From positions 1-16,124 of the forward strand of contig SLHN01000013.1 of the NCBI GenBank assembly GCA_007136145.1: 16,124 nucleotides of DNA, given 5' to 3'. Origin of the DNA: Thioalkalivibrio sp. (GTDB lineage Bacteria > Pseudomonadota > Gammaproteobacteria > Ectothiorhodospirales > Ectothiorhodospiraceae). Below, piece by piece: positions 13,344 through 16,124 of the stretch. The translations under genes and the position numbers were made by a program. Position 1 is the stretch's first letter, and every line of letters begins with the position of its first letter. The notes under the pieces were generated by a model that made no database searches, was not told the origin of the DNA, and saw only the letters and a program-made list of their open reading frames with translations.

Positions 13344-13372
13344 GGCGCGATTTTCCCTGATGGGGTCGCGCC
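13344..13372. terminator. Nested hairpin next to the rnt stop codon
   Basis: GGCGCGA (13344-13350) pairs perfectly with TCGCGCC (13366-13372), and inside it CCC and GGG form a second short stem around TGAT. It starts 8 nt past the rnt stop on the minus strand. No T-tract follows on the minus strand, so it may mark a 3' end protected from nucleases rather than an intrinsic terminator. Confidence 0.4.
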
Positions 13373-13380
13373 CCCCTTCG

Positions 13381-14067
13381 TTACTCCTGTCCTTCAACTT
13401 CCATAGGCAGCGCTGCGGCAGGTGGAATGCCGGCGGTGTCCATCCATCGGTTGGCGATTGCGCAAAAGATGTCGGCAGTCATTTCCGCGTCATAGGCCGC
13501 GCTATGCGCGGATTCGTTGTCCCAGGTCATTCCTGCAGCTTCGGCCGCCCGCGCCAGCACCGTCTGTCCGAAGGCCAGTGCCGACAGCGAAACGGTATCC
13601 AGGCTGCTGAACGGGTGAAAGGGATTGCGGCGGATACCACAGCGTTCCGCCGCGGAATGTACGAAGCCGAGATCGAAATGGGCATTGTGTCCCACCAGAA
13701 TCGCGCGCTTGCACTGGTTTATCTTCACTTCCCTGCGAACCTCACTGAAGAGTTTGCCAAGTGCCTGGTCCTCGGGGTGCGCGATACGCAGAGGGTGGAA
13801 CGGGTCGATGCCGTTGACTTCAAGAGATTTCGGATCCAGCAGCCCCCCCTCGAACGGGCGTACATGAAGGCTCAACGTGCGCTCGCGGTACAGGTGATCG
13901 TCCTGGCCGCGACGCAGGAATACGGCGGCAACCTGTAGCAAGGCGTGTTGACGGCAATCGAAGCCGCCGGTCTCGACATCGACCACCACCGGCAGGAACC
14001 CGCGGAAGCGGTTCGCCATCGGTCGTTGATCAGGGGGCAGGATCTTGGCTTCGATCATCATGTCCAT
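13381..14067 (-). CDS. rnt: Ribonuclease T
   Basis: RNase T is a DEDD-family 3'-5' exoribonuclease that trims the 3' end of tRNAs and other stable RNAs (CCA turnover) and acts as a dimer. The protein has 228 residues from ATG 14067 (E. coli 215). It shows N-R-F-R-G-F-L-P-V-V-V-D-V-E-T-G-G-F, with catalytic Asp30 and Glu32, Asp132 in H-N-A-H-F-D, and His188 and Asp193 in H-S-A-A-Y-D. All five match E. coli positions with an offset of seven. Also typical are N-G-I-D-P and R-N-P-F-H-P-F. No start has a good ribosome-binding site; ATGs at 14061, 14058 and 14019 are alternatives. It converges on grxD and diverges from aceE. Confidence 0.96.
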   Translation of the reverse strand: MDMMIEAKILPPDQRPMANRFRGFLPVVVDVETGGFDCRQHALLQVAAVFLRRGQDDHLYRERTLSLHVRPFEGGLLDPKSLEVNGIDPFHPLRIAHPEDQALGKLFSEVRREVKINQCKRAILVGHNAHFDLGFVHSAAERCGIRRNPFHPFSSLDTVSLSALAFGQTVLARAAEAAGMTWDNESAHSAAYDAEMTADIFCAIANRWMDTAGIPPAAALPMEVEGQE

Positions 14068-14593
14068 AGAGGTTGGGGAATGAAGTGGTGGGCTTGGGAT
14101 CCACCCGGGTGTTGTATCCTGAAGGTTCCGATGGTACCGGCGATCGTCGTTGCTGTCGTCCGGCCGTCGCCTGTTTTCCGTGGTAGGTCGAAGGAGACAT
14201 CCGTTGGCCGGATGCGTGCGGATATAGGGCGCAATCTTCCCGTTTCATCCGCCGCGCCGCACGCGGCCAGGTTCTCGCAAGGCGTTTCGTGCAGTGCCCT
14301 GAAGAATTGGTCAGCGGCCGTTGCAATGCTGCCTTCGAAATCCGCGCGGCACGGGGTCCGGAATCCGTGATCTGCGACGTTTGGGCGAATATCCAAGGTA
14401 GTTGTACCCATTTTCGCCGAACTTGCCCGCATCCGATAATACCGACTTGACCTGTACGGGCCTCAGTCCGGATACTTGCTCCCCTGCGCGCGCCCGAGCC
14501 GCCAGCCGTTCCATAGTAGCAGAAAGGGGGCGTGACGCTGGTGCTGCCGTATCTTCCGGGCGCTGCAACACGCTTCTTATCAAGGGATCACGC
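14068..14593. other. 526-bp gap between divergent rnt and aceE
   Basis: No gene is convincing. A 124-codon minus-strand frame (14432-14058) crosses it, but it has no ribosome-binding site or known motif and overlaps the rnt start. The gap holds a perfect 10-bp palindrome CACCCGGGTG (14102-14111), a GC hairpin GCCGCG/CGCGGC (14251-14267) and a candidate aceE promoter (14447-14476). Confidence 0.5.
14447..14476 (+). promoter_or_regulatory. Candidate sigma70 promoter for aceE
   Basis: TTGACC (14447-14452, 5 of 6) is followed after 18 nt by GATACT (14471-14476, 4 of 6). It would give an untranslated leader of roughly 110 nt before the aceE ATG. It is the best hexamer pair seen in the gap. Confidence 0.4.
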
Positions 14594-16124
14594 ATGAACG
14601 CAAACGCTGACTCGCACGACATCGATCCGCAGGAAACCCAGGAGTGGATCGATGCCCTCGAGGCGGTCCTTGAGGCTGACGGCGCGGAGCGCGCGCACCA
14701 GCTCCTCGAGTCCCTGATCGACAAGGCCCGTCGCAGCGGTGCCTACCTGCCGTACTCAGCCAACACTGCCTACGTGAACACCATTCCGCCGCGCCAGGAA
14801 CCCGTATTTCCTGGCGATAGCGCAATGGAGCACCGCATTCGTTCCTACATTCGCTGGAACGCGATGGCGATGGTCGTCAAGGCAAACCGGGTGTCGGCGG
14901 AGCTTGGTGGCCACATCGCCACCTTTGCTTCGGCGGCGACGCTCTACGATGTTGGCTTCAACCATTTTTGGCGTGCCCCTTCGCATGAACACGGCGGCGA
15001 TCTCGTTTTCGTGCAGGGTCACTCCGCACCCGGTATGTATGCGCGTTCGTTCCTCGAGGGGCGCCTGACCGAGGAGCAACTGGACCACTTCCGGCGCGAG
15101 GTGGATGGCAAGGGGTTGTCCTCCTACCCGCATCCCTGGTTGATGCAGGACTACTGGCAGTTTCCCACCGTGTCGATGGGTCTCGGTCCGATCATGAGTA
15201 TTTTCCAGGCGCGGTTCATGAAATACCTGCAGGACCGCGGGCTGGCGAAAACGGACGACCGCAAAGTGTGGAGCTTCGTTGGTGACGGCGAGGTGGATGA
15301 GCCTGAGTCGCTCGGAGCCATTACCCTGGCTTCGCGGGAGAAGCTCGATAATCTGATCTGGGTAGTCAACTGCAACCTGCAGCGCCTCGATGGCCCCGTG
15401 CGTGGTAACGGCAAGATCATTCAGGAACTCGAGGCCACCTTCCGGGGTGCGGGCTGGAATGTGATCAAGGTCCTGTGGGGTCGCTACTGGGATCCGCTGT
15501 TGGCGCGGGATCAGGACGGCCTGCTGCAGCGGCGCATGATGGAGGCCGTGGACGGTGACTACCAGAATTACAAGTCCCGGGATGGCGCTTACGTGCGCGA
15601 GCATTTCTTCGGCAAGTACCCGGAGTTGAGGGCGATGGTCGCCAACATGTCGGACGAGGACATCTGGCGCCTCAACCGAGGCGGTCACGACCCGGCGAAG
15701 GTCTATGCCGCTTACAAGGCTGCGGCGGAGCATGCTGACCAGCCCACTGTGATCCTCGCGCATACTGTGAAGGGCTACGGCATGGGCACGGCGGGCGAGG
15801 CGCAGAACCGCACTCATAGCCAGAAAAAACTTGATGTGGAAGACATGAAAGCTTTCCGCAACCGGTTTGATATCCCGCTGTCCGATGCCCAGGTCGAGGC
15901 CGCCGAGTATATCCGCCCCAAGCCCGACACGCCGGAGATCAAGTACATGCTCGAGCGCCGCAAGGCGCTGGGGGGCTTCTTGCCGGTCCGCCGGCCATTG
16001 GCCGCACCGCTGGAGGTGCCAGGCCTGGAGGCCTTCGGGTCGCTACTGGAGTCCAGTGGCGAGCGCGAAATGTCGACCACGATGGCTTTCGTGCGGTTGC
16101 TTACACTGTTGGCTCGCGACAAGA
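14594..16124 (+). CDS. aceE: Pyruvate dehydrogenase E1 component, N-terminal 510 codons (cut by right edge)
   Basis: AceE is the thiamine-diphosphate enzyme that decarboxylates pyruvate and transfers the acetyl group to lipoyl-E2 in the pyruvate dehydrogenase complex. This is the homodimeric proteobacterial type (about 890 residues), with 510 residues visible. The ATG at 14594 follows AAGGGA at 7 nt. Motifs: G-A-Y-L-P-Y-S-A-N-T-A-Y-V-N-T-I (N-terminus), H-I-A-T-F-A-S-A-A-T-L-Y-D-V-G-F-N-H-F-W, the Q-G-H-S-A-P-G-M-Y-A-R pocket, and the ThDP motif from G230-D-G232 to N259-C-N261. K-G-Y-G-M-G and the following H-S-Q-K-K belong to the flexible inner loop region. No frameshift is seen before the edge. 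aceF is expected downstream. Confidence 0.97.
   Translation, partial: MNANADSHDIDPQETQEWIDALEAVLEADGAERAHQLLESLIDKARRSGAYLPYSANTAYVNTIPPRQEPVFPGDSAMEHRIRSYIRWNAMAMVVKANRVSAELGGHIATFASAATLYDVGFNHFWRAPSHEHGGDLVFVQGHSAPGMYARSFLEGRLTEEQLDHFRREVDGKGLSSYPHPWLMQDYWQFPTVSMGLGPIMSIFQARFMKYLQDRGLAKTDDRKVWSFVGDGEVDEPESLGAITLASREKLDNLIWVVNCNLQRLDGPVRGNGKIIQELEATFRGAGWNVIKVLWGRYWDPLLARDQDGLLQRRMMEAVDGDYQNYKSRDGAYVREHFFGKYPELRAMVANMSDEDIWRLNRGGHDPAKVYAAYKAAAEHADQPTVILAHTVKGYGMGTAGEAQNRTHSQKKLDVEDMKAFRNRFDIPLSDAQVEAAEYIRPKPDTPEIKYMLERRKALGGFLPVRRPLAAPLEVPGLEAFGSLLESSGEREMSTTMAFVRLLTLLARDK

Larger units (their letters stand above)
12908..13380. other. 473-bp interval between convergent grxD and rnt, dense in inverted repeats
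   Basis: No credible gene is present; open frames are short and lack start signals. From left to right it contains a roughly 166-bp foldback, a 34-bp hairpin, about 150 bp without recognised structure (13116-13265), a CACGGA repeat with an inverted arm, and a nested hairpin next to the rnt stop. Confidence 0.65.

Noticed and set aside
14310..14330. PdhR operator upstream of aceE
   Set aside because: Only one half site (AATTGGT) is visible; the second ACCAATT half at the required spacing is missing.
14058..14432. 124-codon minus-strand frame upstream of rnt
   Set aside because: No ribosome-binding site, no motif, and it overlaps the rnt start; kept only as a remark on the gap.
14756..15817. 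353-codon minus-strand frame antisense to aceE
   Set aside because: It mirrors the aceE reading frame and shows no protein signature; aceE motifs are intact on the other strand.

Overview
The window is a GC-rich chromosomal housekeeping region from a gammaproteobacterium. The gene order moeB - prmC - prfA - hemA <> TPR lipoprotein - lolB - ispE - tRNA-Gln - prs - rplY - pth - ychF is, from memory, the order in Pseudomonas aeruginosa around PA4663-PA4673. Protein style and intergenic repeats suggest a Chromatiales/Ectothiorhodospiraceae-like bacterium, but that placement is inference. No phage, IS transposase, CRISPR array or toxin-antitoxin pair was found.

Left part, minus strand (about 1-5135): the tightly overlapping cluster hemA-prfA-prmC makes the first committed enzyme of haem synthesis, peptide release factor 1 and the methylase that modifies it. 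After a 547-bp gap without a convincing gene come a small HMA-like conserved protein, moeB (MoaD/ThiS-type adenylyltransferase) and the start of an unidentified gene that runs off the left edge.

Middle part, plus strand (5302-12437): a 148-166 bp divergent promoter region separates hemA from an lbcA-like TPR outer-membrane lipoprotein gene. It is followed by lolB (lipoprotein insertion), ispE (isoprenoid precursor synthesis), a tRNA-Gln(UUG) gene, prs (PRPP synthesis), rplY (ribosomal protein L25/CTC), pth (peptidyl-tRNA hydrolase) and ychF. Several junctions are 4-nt stop/start overlaps, pointing to translational coupling.

Right part (12438-16124): grxD (CGFS monothiol glutaredoxin, plus strand) faces rnt (RNase T, minus strand) across a 473-bp interval packed with inverted repeats. 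A 526-bp gap with a candidate promoter then leads to aceE (pyruvate dehydrogenase E1), which is cut by the right edge after 510 codons.

The genes are ordinary. The interesting material is intergenic: (i) the 3' end of tRNA-Gln is repeated downstream, once inverted and once direct at a 163-bp period, around a chain of small hairpins; (ii) a roughly 166-bp foldback lies just after grxD; (iii) part of that foldback recurs, collinear in three exact blocks, at the end of prmC; (iv) tandem CACGGA units and nested hairpins lie between grxD and rnt; (v) a 31-codon candidate leader ORF stops on the moeB start codon.
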